From positions 1,683,501-1,747,500 of the forward strand of contig NZ_CP046266.1 in NCBI RefSeq assembly GCF_009720625.1: a stretch of DNA of 64,000 bases, given 5' to 3'. The translations under genes were made by a program, and so were the position numbers. Origin of the DNA: Metabacillus sediminilitoris (lineage in GTDB: Bacteria; Bacillota; Bacilli; Bacillales; Bacillaceae). The notes below the pieces were generated by a model. It searched no databases, had not been told where the DNA came from, and saw only the letters and a list, made by a program, of their open reading frames with translations. The first letter of the stretch is position 1, and each line of letters opens with the position of its first letter. Of the stretch, positions 45,998 through 55,845 are shown in pieces.

Positions 45998-46073
45998 TTA
46001 TCCTATCACCAGAATTTATATCCTAAGGTTGATAGGATAAGAAACTTAAGGCTTGCCGATAAGCCAAGTTTTT
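45998..46073 (+). promoter_or_regulatory. structured leader before rpiA: inverted repeat plus terminator-like hairpin
   Basis: TTATCCTATCA (45998-46008) and TGATAGGATAA (46030-46040) are perfect 11-base complements. Immediately after, AAACTT-AA-GGCTT / AAGCC-AAGTTT (46042-46071) ends in TTTTTC, like an intrinsic terminator, 37 bases before the rpiA start. It is either the glpX terminator or an attenuator. Confidence 0.5.
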
Positions 46074-46109
46074 CTAATCTTTTGATCTTTTTAAAAAGGG
46101 GAGAAAACC

Positions 46110-46778
46110 ATGATTGATAAAAAATTAGTCGGTGAAAAAGCAGTAGATTTTGTAAAAGATGGCATGGTAGTTGGACTAGGTACAGGTTCAACGGTGTATT
46201 ATACGATCATCAAACTCGGAGAACTAGTGAAAGAAGGACTTTCAATTATAGGAATCCCTACTTCGATTCAAACGGAAGAATTAGCAAAAAAAGTAGGGAT
46301 TCCAATCGGGGATTTTAAGGAGATTGAACAAATTGATGTCGCAATTGATGGTGCTGACGAGGTAGATTCTAATTTAAACCTTATTAAGGGTGGAGGTGGG
46401 GCTCTTTTGAGAGAAAAAATAATCGCAAAAGCAGCTAAAGCATTTATCGTCGTAGCTACCCCACCAAAAATGGTAGAAAAATTAGGTGCATTTAAGCTTC
46501 CAGTTGAAGTTGTTCCTTTTGGTACAGAATTAACGGAGAAGCATATTTGTGAACTTGGCGGTGAACCGTTACTTCGTCAATCTGAAGGTATTCCTTTTAT
46601 GACTGATAACGGGAACTATATTTTTGATTGTATCTTCTTAGATATTTCAAATCCAAAAAAATTAGAGGAACATCTAAATATTATCCCAGGTGTTGTTGAA
46701 AATGGATTATTTGTCGGGATGTCCGATACGGTCATTACATTGGATCGGAATAAGAATGTCTTGTTCATAGAGAGATAA
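46110..46778 (+). CDS. rpiA: ribose-5-phosphate isomerase A
   Basis: A 222-residue isomerase that interconverts ribulose-5-phosphate and ribose-5-phosphate. The phosphate loop GLGTGSTVYYTI (about residues 23-34), the catalytic DGADEVD (about 82-88) and KGGGGALLREK (about 94-104) are all intact. AAAGGGGAG precedes the ATG. It is the only pentose-5-phosphate isomerase in the cluster; no rpe (epimerase) is present here. Confidence 0.93.
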   Translation: MIDKKLVGEKAVDFVKDGMVVGLGTGSTVYYTIIKLGELVKEGLSIIGIPTSIQTEELAKKVGIPIGDFKEIEQIDVAIDGADEVDSNLNLIKGGGGALLREKIIAKAAKAFIVVATPPKMVEKLGAFKLPVEVVPFGTELTEKHICELGGEPLLRQSEGIPFMTDNGNYIFDCIFLDISNPKKLEEHLNIIPGVVENGLFVGMSDTVITLDRNKNVLFIER

Positions 46779-46927
46779 TTCTTTTCCTTTTGATAATTAA
46801 TAGTAACCTGTTTTTATTTATGGATTTATTAATGTTTCGAATTAACTTTTGAAGGTATTTTTGAAAATCTAAGATTATTTGAGGTTTTTTAAAGATAAAA
46901 AACGTTCATAAAATGTTCACATTTTAC

Positions 46928-46973
46928 TTGACTATGGAAAATGCTAGTATTATTATGGTTATATAAAGTAACC
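46928..46973 (+). promoter_or_regulatory. promoter and operator of the zwf-tkt-gnd-tal unit
   Basis: -35 TTGACT (46928-46933), 17-bp spacer, -10 TATTAT (46951-46956), followed without a gap by GGTTATATAAAGTAACC (46957-46973). This inverted repeat differs by one base from the perfect one upstream of glpX. Confidence 0.85.
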
Positions 46974-47065
46974 GATATATTAAAAAGTAACTTAAATACT
47001 TTTTTGTTTAACTATTGGTTATTACTAACTTTAAACATTCTTGAAAGTAAAGAGGAGGAAAGAAA

Positions 47066-48586
47066 ATGGAATCAATGACATTCATCTTATTCGGAGCAAC
47101 TGGGGATTTAGCAAAGAGAAAGATTTTCCCTGCTTTATATAATTTATTTCTAGATCAAAAAATGCCGGATTCGATATCAATAATTGGACTAGGTAGAAGG
47201 GAAATGTCTGATCGCGAGTTTCAAAATCAAGTTGAACAATCGTTAAGAACTTTTTCTAGACGAATTGATTTTGATCGAACGAACTTATATAAGTTTCTCG
47301 ATGCTTTTCGTTATAGTGAATTTAATGCAGTAAATCCAGAAGACTATAGAAAACTATTAAGTCTTGTCAAACAACGTGAAAATGAACGAAATATACCAGA
47401 AAATCGGATGTTTTATCTTTCAGTCGCACCAGAGTTTTTTGATCTGATTTCATTAAACATTAAAGAAAGTGGATTAGGTTCTACAAAAGGCTGGAAACGG
47501 CTAATCATTGAAAAGCCATTTGGACGTGATTTAGAATCTGCCAGGGAGTTAAATACAAGACTAAGTGAAGCATTTGAAGAGGATGAAATTTATCGTATTG
47601 ACCATTATTTAGGGAAACCAATGGTACAAAATTTAGAAGCTTTAAAATTTGCGAATCCTATCTTACAACCTTTATGGAACAATCAACATATTGCTAACAT
47701 CCAAATAACAGCTAGTGAAGTCGTGGGAGTAGAAGAACGAGCAGGTTATTATGACCAAGCTGGGGCCATTCGTGATATGTTCCAAAATCATATGTTACAA
47801 ATGTTAATGATGACGGCTATGAATCAACCCAAAAAAATGAATGCAAATGAGATTCGAAATGAAAAGAGAAAAATAATCGAATCTCTTCGTGGATTAAAGA
47901 AAGAAGATGTAAGCCTGCATGTTGTTCGGGGTCAATATCGTTCAGGTGAAGCTTACGGTATGCAATTAGCTGGATATACAGAAGAACCTGGAGTTAATCC
48001 TACTTCTAAAAACGATACATTTGTTGCTGCAAAGGTCATGATTGACAATGAAAATTGGCAAGGGGTTCCTTTCTACATCCGAACAGGAAAAAGAATGAAA
48101 ATAAAATCGACACGAATCGTCATTGAATTTAAAGATTCATTAAAAGAGTTATATGAGAACAAAAATGAAAAGATAATTCCTAATCTGTTAATCATCGAAA
48201 TTAATCCGAATGAAAATATAACTTTACAATTAAATCATAAAAACCCATTGCATGATGGAAAAATCGAGCCGGTAAAAATTAACTTTTCAGCCGAGCAAAA
48301 AGGTGTTCCAGAAGCATATGAAAGATTGATTTTTGACGCGTTTCGCGGTGACTCTACTTTTTTTGCTCATTGGAAGGAAGTTGAAATGTCATGGGAATGG
48401 GTACAACCTATTCTTGATGCTTTTAAAGAAAATCTTCTGCCGCTTCATCTCTACGAAGCAGGCTCAAATGGTCCTGATGCAGCAGAAAGCTTACTTAAAG
48501 CAGATGGATTTAAATGGTGGCTTGATGAGGTAGATCTGGAAGAAAATGAAGAAAATAAGTCTGAGTTAGAATTTATCACACATTAA
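47066..48586 (+). CDS. zwf: glucose-6-phosphate 1-dehydrogenase
   Basis: A 506-residue enzyme making 6-phosphogluconolactone and NADPH. The coenzyme motif [18 protein letters not shown] (about residues 9-26) and the active-site [13 protein letters not shown] (about 175-187) are present. AGAGGAGGAAAG precedes the ATG. It heads a run of four genes with gaps of about 25-45 bases and no internal terminators. The lactonase that should follow (pgl) is not encoded in the cluster. Confidence 0.95.
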   Translation: MESMTFILFGATGDLAKRKIFPALYNLFLDQKMPDSISIIGLGRREMSDREFQNQVEQSLRTFSRRIDFDRTNLYKFLDAFRYSEFNAVNPEDYRKLLSLVKQRENERNIPENRMFYLSVAPEFFDLISLNIKESGLGSTKGWKRLIIEKPFGRDLESARELNTRLSEAFEEDEIYRIDHYLGKPMVQNLEALKFANPILQPLWNNQHIANIQITASEVVGVEERAGYYDQAGAIRDMFQNHMLQMLMMTAMNQPKKMNANEIRNEKRKIIESLRGLKKEDVSLHVVRGQYRSGEAYGMQLAGYTEEPGVNPTSKNDTFVAAKVMIDNENWQGVPFYIRTGKRMKIKSTRIVIEFKDSLKELYENKNEKIIPNLLIIEINPNENITLQLNHKNPLHDGKIEPVKINFSAEQKGVPEAYERLIFDAFRGDSTFFAHWKEVEMSWEWVQPILDAFKENLLPLHLYEAGSNGPDAAESLLKADGFKWWLDEVDLEENEENKSELEFITH

Positions 48587-48612
48587 AAGATCTTAAGGAG
48601 GAATACAATCTC

Positions 48613-50607
48613 ATGAGTGAAACAGTTGAAACTTTAGCTGTAAATACGATTCGAACATTATCTATTGATGCCATTAACCGTGCAAATTCAGGTCATCCTG
48701 GTTTACCGATGGGTGCCGCACCTATGGCTTACGCGTTATGGGCTAATCAATTAAACCATAATCCGCAAAATGCAAAATGGTTTGACCGTGACCGCTTTGT
48801 TCTTTCTGCAGGTCATGGCTCTAGCTTGTTATATAGCTTATTACATCTAACAGGATATGATGTTTCCATTGAGGATTTGAAAGGCTTCCGTAAATTAAAT
48901 AGCAAAACACCTGGTCATCCTGAATTTGGTCACACTGATGGTGTTGAGGCTACAACAGGTCCATTAGGTCAAGGGATTGCAAATGCAGTTGGTATGGCAA
49001 TGGCAGAAGCTCATTTAGCTGCAAAATTTAATAAAGAAGGTTTCCCTGTTATCGATCATTATACCTATGCTTTAGTAGGAGATGGGGATTTAATGGAAGG
49101 TATCTCCTATGAAGCAATGTCAATGGCTGGCCATATGAAGCTTGGGAAATTGATTGCATTGTATGATTCAAATGACATCTCATTAGATGGAACTTTGAAT
49201 CTCTCTTTCTCAGAAAATATTCAAAAAAGAGCAGAATCTGCTAATTGGCATTATTTACGAGTTGATGATGGGAATAATGTGGCAGAGATCACAAAAGCAA
49301 TTGAATTGGCAAAAGAAAACACAGAGCAACCAACAATTATTGAGATAAGAACGATTATTGGTTATGGGAGCCCAAAAGTTGCTGGAACAAATAAGGCTCA
49401 TGGGAATCCGCTAGGTCTTGAAGAAGCAAAAGCGACAAAACAAAGTTACAAATGGGAATTTGAAGAGGAATTCTACGTACCTGAAGAAGTGAAAGCTCAT
49501 TTCCAAGAATTAAAACAAAAAGGCATTGGTAAAGAAAATCAATGGAAAGAGTTATTTCATTCTTATAAAAAAGCATACCCAGAACTAGCGATCGAACTAG
49601 AAAAAGCGATTAATGGAGAAGTATTAATAGAAGTAAAAGATATCTTGACGTTCGATAAAGAAAAATCGGTATCTACTCGTGTAGCTAGTGGAGAAGCAAT
49701 CAACCACTTTGTAAAGCAAGTTCCTGCTATTTTTGGAGGAAGTGCCGACCTTTCTCACTCAACAATGACAGATATCAAAGACCAAGAAAAATTTGCTTTC
49801 GATTCTTTTGCAGGTCGTAATATTTACTTTGGTGTTCGTGAACACGCAATGGGAGCTGCAGGTAACGGGATGGCCCTTCATGGGGGAGTGAAACCATTTG
49901 TAAGTACATTCTTTGTATTCAATGATTACTTACGCCCTTCTATTCGTTTAGCAGCATTACAAAAACTACCTATTACGTATGTATTTACACATGATTCAAT
50001 TGCAGTAGGGGAAGATGGTCCAACACATGAACCAATTGAACATTTGGCTGCACTTCGGGCAATTCCAGGACTAACGGTTATTCGCCCATCTGATGCAAAT
50101 GAAACGGCAAGTGCATGGGGCTACGCTTTAAACCAAACAGAAGGTCCGGTTGCATTAGTTCTAAGTCGTCAAAACTTACCTGTTTTTGATGAAACACAAG
50201 CAAATATTGAAAACCTTTCTAAAGGTGCCTATGTGTTAACTCAAACGAATGAAAATCCGGATGTCATACTCCTTGCTACTGGATCAGAGGTTTCCTTAGC
50301 AGTCAGTGCGAAAGCAGAACTTGAAAAAGATCATGTCTCAGTTCGAGTTGTTGCAATGCCAAGTTGGGAACTTTTCAGTCGCCAATCTGATGAATATAAA
50401 GAGCAAGTATTACCTTCATCTATTACAAACCGAGTGGCAATTGAAATGGGAATCTCGCTTGGTTGGGAACGCTACGTAGGAATGGATGGAAAAATAGTTT
50501 CAATTGAGACATTCGGTGCTTCTGGAACAGGAGCTGCTGTCATGGAGTTATTCGGATTTACAACAGAAAACATTGTTCAAACAACAAAAACTTTATTGAA
50601 AAAATAA
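48613..50607 (+). CDS. tkt: transketolase
   Basis: A 664-residue thiamine diphosphate enzyme moving two-carbon units between sugar phosphates. The N-terminal [16 protein letters not shown] block, the TPP-binding [13 protein letters not shown] with downstream N, and the pyrimidine-domain [13 protein letters not shown] and SRQNLPVF segments are present. AAGGAGG precedes the ATG. Part of the regenerative pentose phosphate reactions with Tal. Confidence 0.95.
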   Translation: MSETVETLAVNTIRTLSIDAINRANSGHPGLPMGAAPMAYALWANQLNHNPQNAKWFDRDRFVLSAGHGSSLLYSLLHLTGYDVSIEDLKGFRKLNSKTPGHPEFGHTDGVEATTGPLGQGIANAVGMAMAEAHLAAKFNKEGFPVIDHYTYALVGDGDLMEGISYEAMSMAGHMKLGKLIALYDSNDISLDGTLNLSFSENIQKRAESANWHYLRVDDGNNVAEITKAIELAKENTEQPTIIEIRTIIGYGSPKVAGTNKAHGNPLGLEEAKATKQSYKWEFEEEFYVPEEVKAHFQELKQKGIGKENQWKELFHSYKKAYPELAIELEKAINGEVLIEVKDILTFDKEKSVSTRVASGEAINHFVKQVPAIFGGSADLSHSTMTDIKDQEKFAFDSFAGRNIYFGVREHAMGAAGNGMALHGGVKPFVSTFFVFNDYLRPSIRLAALQKLPITYVFTHDSIAVGEDGPTHEPIEHLAALRAIPGLTVIRPSDANETASAWGYALNQTEGPVALVLSRQNLPVFDETQANIENLSKGAYVLTQTNENPDVILLATGSEVSLAVSAKAELEKDHVSVRVVAMPSWELFSRQSDEYKEQVLPSSITNRVAIEMGISLGWERYVGMDGKIVSIETFGASGTGAAVMELFGFTTENIVQTTKTLLKK

Positions 50608-50630
50608 CCTTACTTTGAGGAGGAATTAGG

Positions 50631-51527
50631 ATGCAAGTCGGCTTAATTGGATTAGGAAAAATGGGATTAAATCTGGGGAAAAACTTAATTGACCATAAAC
50701 ATCAAGTTGTGGCATATGATTTAAATATTAATGCTGTAGAAGAAATAAAAAAATATGGTGCGGAAGGTACGACGAATATTAAAGATCTTATTCAGTCATT
50801 AGAGCAACCAAGAATTTTGTGGATTATGGTACCACATCCTGTTGTTGATTCAGTTCTAACTGAAATCACTCCATTGTTGGATAAAGGAGATATCGTTATC
50901 GAGGCTGGTAATTCACACTACAAAGAATCCATACGTCGCTACAATCAAATGAAAGAATTTGGTGTTAGCTATATGGATGCTGGAACATCTGGCGGAATGG
51001 AAGGTGCTCGTAATGGAGCAAACTACATGATAGGAGGTGATCCTGAAGCTTGGGCGGTTGTTGAACCTATTTTCCGTGATACAGCTGTAGATAAAGGTTA
51101 TATCTATGCAGGAAAACCAGGAAGCGGCCACTTCTTGAAAATGGTACACAATGGTATTGAATATGGCATGATGGCTGCAATTGGTGAAGGATTTGAGGTT
51201 TTAGAAAAAAGTGAATTTGATTATGACTATGAACAAGTAGCAAGAGTATGGAATAACGGCTCAGTTATTCGTTCATGGCTAATGGAGCTTACTGAAAATG
51301 CCTTCGCTAAAGATGCGAAACTTGATGATATAAAAGGGATTATGCATTCATCAGGTGAAGCAAAATGGACGCTTGAAACAGCGTTAGACTTACAAACTGC
51401 AACACCAGTCATCGCAATGTCATTATTAATGCGTTACAGATCACTAGATACTGATACATTTAATGGTAAAGTTGTCGCAGCACTTCGCAACGAGTTTGGC
51501 GGACATGCTGTGGAAAAGAATGAATAA
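50631..51527 (+). CDS. gnd: 6-phosphogluconate dehydrogenase, decarboxylating, short (YqeC) type
   Basis: A 298-residue enzyme yielding ribulose-5-phosphate, CO2 and NAD(P)H. The N-terminal GLIGLGKMGLNLGKNL Rossmann motif, the substrate motif DAGTSGGMEGARNGANYMIGG (about residues 117-137) and KMVHNGIEYGMM are conserved. At about 300 residues it belongs to the short dehydrogenase group rather than the 470-residue type; members of this group often use NAD(+), so cofactor preference should not be assumed. GAGGAGGAATT precedes the ATG. Confidence 0.92.
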   Translation: MQVGLIGLGKMGLNLGKNLIDHKHQVVAYDLNINAVEEIKKYGAEGTTNIKDLIQSLEQPRILWIMVPHPVVDSVLTEITPLLDKGDIVIEAGNSHYKESIRRYNQMKEFGVSYMDAGTSGGMEGARNGANYMIGGDPEAWAVVEPIFRDTAVDKGYIYAGKPGSGHFLKMVHNGIEYGMMAAIGEGFEVLEKSEFDYDYEQVARVWNNGSVIRSWLMELTENAFAKDAKLDDIKGIMHSSGEAKWTLETALDLQTATPVIAMSLLMRYRSLDTDTFNGKVVAALRNEFGGHAVEKNE

Positions 51528-51571
51528 AAACTAATACTTAAAAATTAATATAAAATTGGAGGGAAATGAAA

Positions 51572-52240
51572 ATGAAATTTTTTATCGATACTGCAAATCT
51601 AGAGGATATTAAAAAAGCGTATAAAATGGGCGTTTTATCTGGTGTAACAACAAATCCATCTTTAGTTGCTAAAGAAGGTGTGAAATTCGAAGATCGTATT
51701 GAAGAAATTTTACAAGCAGTACCAGAAGTTGAATCAGTTTCAGCAGAAGTAACACCTGACGCAGTAACCGCTGAAGAAATGATCGCACAAGCAGAAGAGC
51801 TGATTAAAATTAATGGTGGAGATAAAAACATCACAATCAAAGTTCCGATGACAGTTGCAGGTTTAGAGGCAACTCGATACCTTACTAAAAAAGGTGTAAA
51901 AACAAATGTGACTCTTATCTTTACAGTAAACCAAGCGTTATTAGCTGCTCGAGCAGGTGCAACATATGTCTCTCCATTCTTAGGACGTTTAGATGATATT
52001 TCTGAAGATGGCGTACAATTAGTAGCTAAAATAGCTGAATTATTCCGTATTCATCAATTAGAATCACAAATCATTGCTGCTTCTGTTCGTCACCCAGATC
52101 ACGTTACACGTGTAGCAATGGCAGGTGCCCACATTGCAACGATTCCTTACAGTGTCATTGAGCAACTAACGAAACACCCATTAACAGATCAAGGTATCGA
52201 AAAATTCGCTGCTGATTGGGAAAATGCACCTAAAAACTAA
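51572..52240 (+). CDS. tal: transaldolase, fructose-6-phosphate aldolase-like short type
   Basis: A 222-residue class I aldolase of the MipB/TAL-C group. The Schiff-base lysine is in ITIKVPMT (near residue 83) and the [10 protein letters not shown] motif is conserved, as is [13 protein letters not shown] at the start. Two ATGs are available; I prefer 51572 because it sits 8 bases after GGAGGG, whereas 51566 is only 2 bases away. It transfers dihydroxyacetone units in the pentose phosphate pathway. Confidence 0.92.
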   Translation: MKFFIDTANLEDIKKAYKMGVLSGVTTNPSLVAKEGVKFEDRIEEILQAVPEVESVSAEVTPDAVTAEEMIAQAEELIKINGGDKNITIKVPMTVAGLEATRYLTKKGVKTNVTLIFTVNQALLAARAGATYVSPFLGRLDDISEDGVQLVAKIAELFRIHQLESQIIAASVRHPDHVTRVAMAGAHIATIPYSVIEQLTKHPLTDQGIEKFAADWENAPKN

Positions 52241-52272
52241 GTAGTTTATTCAAATAGAATTCAACTTTAATA

Positions 52273-52318
52273 GGAGCGTTAATTATTTTTGGACAAGCTG
52301 TACGATGACTAACGCTCC
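52273..52318 (+). promoter_or_regulatory. inverted repeat between tal and pgi
   Basis: GGAGCGTTA and TAACGCTCC are perfect 9-base complements separated by 28 bases, with no T-run after the second arm. It may be a processing or stabilising structure, or a weak terminator. Confidence 0.4.
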
Positions 52319-52368
52319 CTTGAAAATGAAAACTTACTAAACTTTAAAAACATTTAGGAGAGGATTAT

Positions 52369-53706
52369 ATGTCTATTACATTTGATTACTCAAATGCATT
52401 ACCATTTATCGGGCAACATGAAGTGGATTATCTAAACGAATCTGTCAAAGCTGCACATCATATGCTTCATGAAAAAAAAGGCCCTGGTTCCGATTTTCTA
52501 GGTTGGGTGGATTTGCCTAGCAATTATGACAAAGAAGAATTTTCAAGAATTAAAAAAGCGGCTGAAAGAATTCGCAGTCATTCTGATGCTCTTATTGTAA
52601 TTGGAATAGGTGGTTCATATTTAGGAGCAAGAGCTGCAATCGAAGCACTTACACATACGTTTCACAACCAAATGAATGGCAGTACTCAAGTATATTTTGC
52701 AGGTCAAAATATTAGCTCTACTTATATTACACATTTACTTGAAATGTTAGAAGGAAAAGATATCTCGATCAACGTGATTTCAAAATCAGGTACAACAACT
52801 GAACCAGCTGTTGCATTTCGTATTTTCCGTGACTATATGGAGAAAAAATACGGCAAAGAAGAAGTGAAAAACCGCATTTTTGTTACAACAGATAAAGAAA
52901 AAGGCGCACTAAAACAACTAGCAGATGCTGAAGGCTATGAATCTTTTGTAATTCCAGAGGATGTAGGGGGAAGATATTCTGTTTTGACAGCAGTAGGTCT
53001 TCTGCCGATTGCGACAGCTGGACTTAATATTGACCGCATGATGGAAGGTGCGGCGGCTGCTGCGGAAAAATACAATAATCCAGAGCTTTCAACAAATGAA
53101 AGTTACCAATATGCTGCAGTACGTAATGCCTTATACCGTAAAGGGAAAACAATCGAGCTGTTAGTAAACTATGAACCTTCCTTACATTATGTTTCTGAGT
53201 GGTGGAAACAATTAAATGGAGAAAGTGAAGGGAAAGACCAAAAAGGACTATTTCCTGCATCAGTTGATTTTTCAACAGATTTACATTCAATGGGACAATA
53301 TGTGCAAGAAGGTCGCCGTGATCTAATTGAAACTGTCCTCCAAGTTAAAAAGCCACAGATTGAACTGACCATTCAAGAAGATCCAGATAATATTGATGGG
53401 TTGAACTTTTTGGCAGGAAAAACAATGGATGAAGTAAACAAAAAGGCTTTCCAAGGAACAGTACTAGCTCATGTTGACGGAGGAGTACCAAATTTAGTCA
53501 TCGAATTGGATGAATTAACGGAATTTACATTCGGTGAAATGGTGTACTTCTTTGAAAAAGCTACTGCAATCAGTGGACATTTATTAGGCGTAAATCCGTT
53601 TGATCAACCAGGTGTTGAAGCATATAAAACGAATATGTTTGCATTACTAGGCAAGCCAGGATTTGAAAAGGAAAAAGAGACTTTACTTAAACGATTATCT
53701 AAATAA
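52369..53706 (+). CDS. pgi: glucose-6-phosphate isomerase
   Basis: A 445-residue isomerase of fructose-6-phosphate and glucose-6-phosphate. [16 protein letters not shown], the phosphate-binding [15 protein letters not shown] and the catalytic [16 protein letters not shown] are clear. AGGAGAGG precedes the ATG. Pgi is usually encoded alone in bacilli; its place at the end of this cluster closes a cycle that returns fructose-6-phosphate to Zwf. Confidence 0.95.
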   Translation: MSITFDYSNALPFIGQHEVDYLNESVKAAHHMLHEKKGPGSDFLGWVDLPSNYDKEEFSRIKKAAERIRSHSDALIVIGIGGSYLGARAAIEALTHTFHNQMNGSTQVYFAGQNISSTYITHLLEMLEGKDISINVISKSGTTTEPAVAFRIFRDYMEKKYGKEEVKNRIFVTTDKEKGALKQLADAEGYESFVIPEDVGGRYSVLTAVGLLPIATAGLNIDRMMEGAAAAAEKYNNPELSTNESYQYAAVRNALYRKGKTIELLVNYEPSLHYVSEWWKQLNGESEGKDQKGLFPASVDFSTDLHSMGQYVQEGRRDLIETVLQVKKPQIELTIQEDPDNIDGLNFLAGKTMDEVNKKAFQGTVLAHVDGGVPNLVIELDELTEFTFGEMVYFFEKATAISGHLLGVNPFDQPGVEAYKTNMFALLGKPGFEKEKETLLKRLSK

Positions 53707-53722
53707 TATTATTGAAAAATAT

Positions 53723-53767
53723 ACCCTTATTTGTGAGCTTAGTTTATCTAAGCTCCAATAAGGGTTT
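53723..53767 (+). terminator. strong terminator of the sugar-phosphate cluster
   Basis: ACCCTTATT..GAGCTTAG, loop TTTAT, CTAAGCTC..AATAAGGGT, then TTT. A long two-part stem. Confidence 0.85.
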
Positions 53768-53793
53768 CTATAACTTTTACAAACCTGAAATTT

Positions 53794-53827
53794 AACTTGT
53801 TTACAATTCTCAAACAAGTTATTTTTT
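53794..53827 (+). terminator. second terminator downstream of pgi
   Basis: AACTTGTTT pairs perfectly with AAACAAGTT around 9 bases and is followed by ATTTTTT. Further right, a TTATCTCGAA half site lies near 53835. A short minus-strand tail with no start (about 53904-54010, ending in ITIDLAEIRKDKN-like sequence) may be a gene relic. Confidence 0.75.
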
Positions 53828-54006
53828 AGAATTTTATCTCGAACTAAACTTTAAGCATTAAATTTAATAATCCAGAGTCTGAAACAATCTCAGATCAGTT
53901 CAATTTTTGTCTTTTCTTATTTCAGCTAAATCAATTGTAAGTTGATCCAAACGTTGCTTAGTCAATGGATATAGAAAAGCTAATAATGTGATTACGTTTT
54001 GTTTTG

Positions 54007-54064
54007 TTGACTTTTATACTAGATTAATATATTATTAATTCAAGATAACTTAATTCGAGATAAA
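54007..54064 (+). promoter_or_regulatory. azoreductase promoter with MhqR-type half box
   Basis: -35 TTGACT (54007-54012), 17 bp, -10 TATTAT (54030-54035). AATTCGAGATAAA (54052-54064) matches the right half of the B. subtilis MhqR box (tATCTcgaAtTCgAGATa); the left half is poorly kept. Confidence 0.65.
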
Positions 54065-54084
54065 CAATGGAGAATGACAATATA

Positions 54085-54717
54085 ATGAACGTATTAGTAG
54101 TAAAAGCAAATAACCGCCCAGCTTCAGATGCTGTATCAAGTAAAATGTATGAAACTTTCATGGAGAACATAGAAGGTGTAAACGTAACAACCTATGATGT
54201 ATTTGCAGAAGATATGCCTTACTTTGGACAAGAGTTATTCAACGCTTTCGGTAAAGTAGAATCAGGCGAAGAAATGACAGATGTTGAACAACGACTTTTA
54301 ACTGCAAAACAAAAAGCAATGGATGCATTAACAGCAGCAGACGTAGTTGTATTTGCGTTCCCATTATGGAACTTAACAATCCCAGCTAAATTACAAACAT
54401 TCATCGACTATGTGTACCAAGCTGGTTTTACATTCAAATATGATGAAAATGGCCAAGCAGTACAATTAATGACTGACAAAAAAGCGATTATTCTAAGTGC
54501 ACGTGGTGGCGTCTACTCAACACCAGAAGCGGCACCTATGGAAATGGCTGCTACTTATATTAAAAATGTTGTTGGCGGCGTATTCGGTATGGAAATCATT
54601 GATGAAGTGATTATTGAAGGTCATAATGCAATGCCAGATCAAGCACAAACCATTATTGCTGAAGGTTTAGAAAAAGTTGCAGCTGTGGCAAAAAATGTAG
54701 CAGCAGTAACAGTTTAA
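54085..54717 (+). CDS. azoR: FMN-dependent NADH-azoreductase
   Basis: A 210-residue flavodoxin-fold quinone/azo reductase. MNVLVVKANNRP at the start, FAFPLWNLTIPAKLQTFIDYVYQAGFTFKY (about residues 92-121) and SARGGVYSTPE are typical of AzoR1/AzoR2. I use the ATG at 54085, 10 bases after GGAGAA, instead of the ATG at 54067. It reduces quinones by two electrons, avoiding semiquinone radicals. The MhqR-type half box upstream and the island context support a role in quinone resistance, like AzoR2 (YvaB). Confidence 0.9.
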   Translation: MNVLVVKANNRPASDAVSSKMYETFMENIEGVNVTTYDVFAEDMPYFGQELFNAFGKVESGEEMTDVEQRLLTAKQKAMDALTAADVVVFAFPLWNLTIPAKLQTFIDYVYQAGFTFKYDENGQAVQLMTDKKAIILSARGGVYSTPEAAPMEMAATYIKNVVGGVFGMEIIDEVIIEGHNAMPDQAQTIIAEGLEKVAAVAKNVAAVTV

Positions 54718-54755
54718 TAAATTTTAAACAAAAGTGTCATTCAGAAACGTGATGA

Positions 54756-54809
54756 ATGAGTGTGACAGGACAAGCTGTTGTAATTGATGGTGGTTATACG
54801 GCACAATAA
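54756..54809 (+). pseudogene. C-terminal relic of a short-chain dehydrogenase/reductase
   Basis: The 17-residue stretch MSVTGQAVVIDGGYTAQ followed by a stop is the characteristic end of SDR oxidoreductases (VTGQ-x-VDGG). No other part of such a gene remains, and there is no binding site. It shows that a gene was deleted between azoR and the regulator. Confidence 0.6.
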
Positions 54810-54834
54810 TATAAAAATTATAAGAAATTGAATT

Positions 54835-54869
54835 AGCCTCTAAACTTTTAATTAATTTAGGGGCTTTTT
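54835..54869 (+). terminator. terminator downstream of azoR and the SDR relic
   Basis: AGCCTCTAAA pairs with TTTAGGGGCT (one G:T) followed by TTTTTAA. Confidence 0.75.
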
Positions 54870-54938
54870 AATTTTAAAATATGGCTCTTTTCGCAAAGAT
54901 TGTTGTTTTTAGCAAGTAACAAATTCGAACAAAATGTT

Positions 54939-54999
54939 GATTGAAATGGATATGCGAGACGCCTGCGGGAGAGCGTGCCCAGGAGACCCCGCAAGTGCA
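54939..54999. repeat. short relic of the GC-rich Bacillus interspersed repeat
   Basis: GCGAGACGCCTGCGGGAGAG and GGAGACCCCGCAAGTGC follow GATTGAAATGG. Same family as 7436-7553 but truncated. The remainder of the 540-base gap 54810-55349 contains the terminator, this relic and the MarR promoter region. Confidence 0.6.
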
Positions 55000-55264
55000 A
55001 AAATTGAAGAAGGATCTAAGAAATGATCCAACTTTTTTATAAAGGAATGATCCAATTGAATATATTAAGAGCGTTTCTTGATCAATCTTTTTTTTAAACA
55101 CGTTTTTTTATTCGTTTATCAAGGATATTAGTGTCAATTTGTTCAAACATTATTCTAAAGTAACAGCTAATACATTTAGGTGGAAAAGGAAAAATAATAT
55201 TTTTGTTTTGCAATCGGCCTCCATTCTTAATATGGTATCTTTTGTATGGGCCAAAATGAATAAA

Positions 55265-55278
55265 TCTCGAATTCGAGA
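55265..55278. promoter_or_regulatory. MhqR box, perfect palindrome
   Basis: TCTCGAATTCGAGA, within AATCTCGAATTCGAGACT, is a perfect palindrome identical to the core of the published B. subtilis MhqR operator. It lies 72 bases upstream of the MarR-type gene and should mediate autoregulation and control of the operon. Confidence 0.8.
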
Positions 55279-55349
55279 CTTTTAACTTGATTTCTTATCA
55301 ATTGAGTGGTAAAGTGATACTAAGATTAGTGATAGGGGAGGGAAACGAC

Positions 55350-55793
55350 ATGCGGAATAATACGAGGGGATCGTTAATCTGGTTACGTTTGATGCGTTTT
55401 ACGAACCAAAGTAATCAGCTGTCGAATGATTTTTTAAAGAGATTTGATTTAACAACTGCACAATTTGATGTGCTCATGCAAATTCAAGTGTATCAGCCAC
55501 TCACTCAAATTGAGTTAGCTGAAAAAGTAACGGTCACGCAAGGCGGGATTTCCCGTATGCTTGCTCGACTTGAGAAAGAAGGCTATATTGTGCGTAAGCA
55601 AGATTGGAAAACGAAAACAATTAGCCTTACTGAGAAGGGAGAAGCGATTTTAGAAGAGGCGATGCCAGCTCAGCTAGCGTTTCAATCGTCATTCTTTGAA
55701 GATGTATTAAACGAGGAAGAAACGAAAACATTATACTCATTGATGACACGTGTTCATAAACATAGCCAAAAGAAAGAATTACCGCCTGAATAA
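55350..55793 (+). CDS. mhqR: MarR-family regulator, MhqR-like
   Basis: A 147-residue repressor. The winged helix spans [36 protein letters not shown] (about residues 50-85), preceded by [27 protein letters not shown] places the start at the ATG at 55350; the frame is open further upstream. Length and context (dioxygenase, oxidoreductases, operator TCTCGAATTCGAGA) match MhqR, which releases DNA in the presence of methylhydroquinone and catechol-type compounds. Confidence 0.85.
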   Translation: MRNNTRGSLIWLRLMRFTNQSNQLSNDFLKRFDLTTAQFDVLMQIQVYQPLTQIELAEKVTVTQGGISRMLARLEKEGYIVRKQDWKTKTISLTEKGEAILEEAMPAQLAFQSSFFEDVLNEEETKTLYSLMTRVHKHSQKKELPPE

Positions 55794-55845
55794 TTTTTTT
55801 ACACTATCACTTGACTAATCAAGTTAAAAATAAGGAGGAACCACA

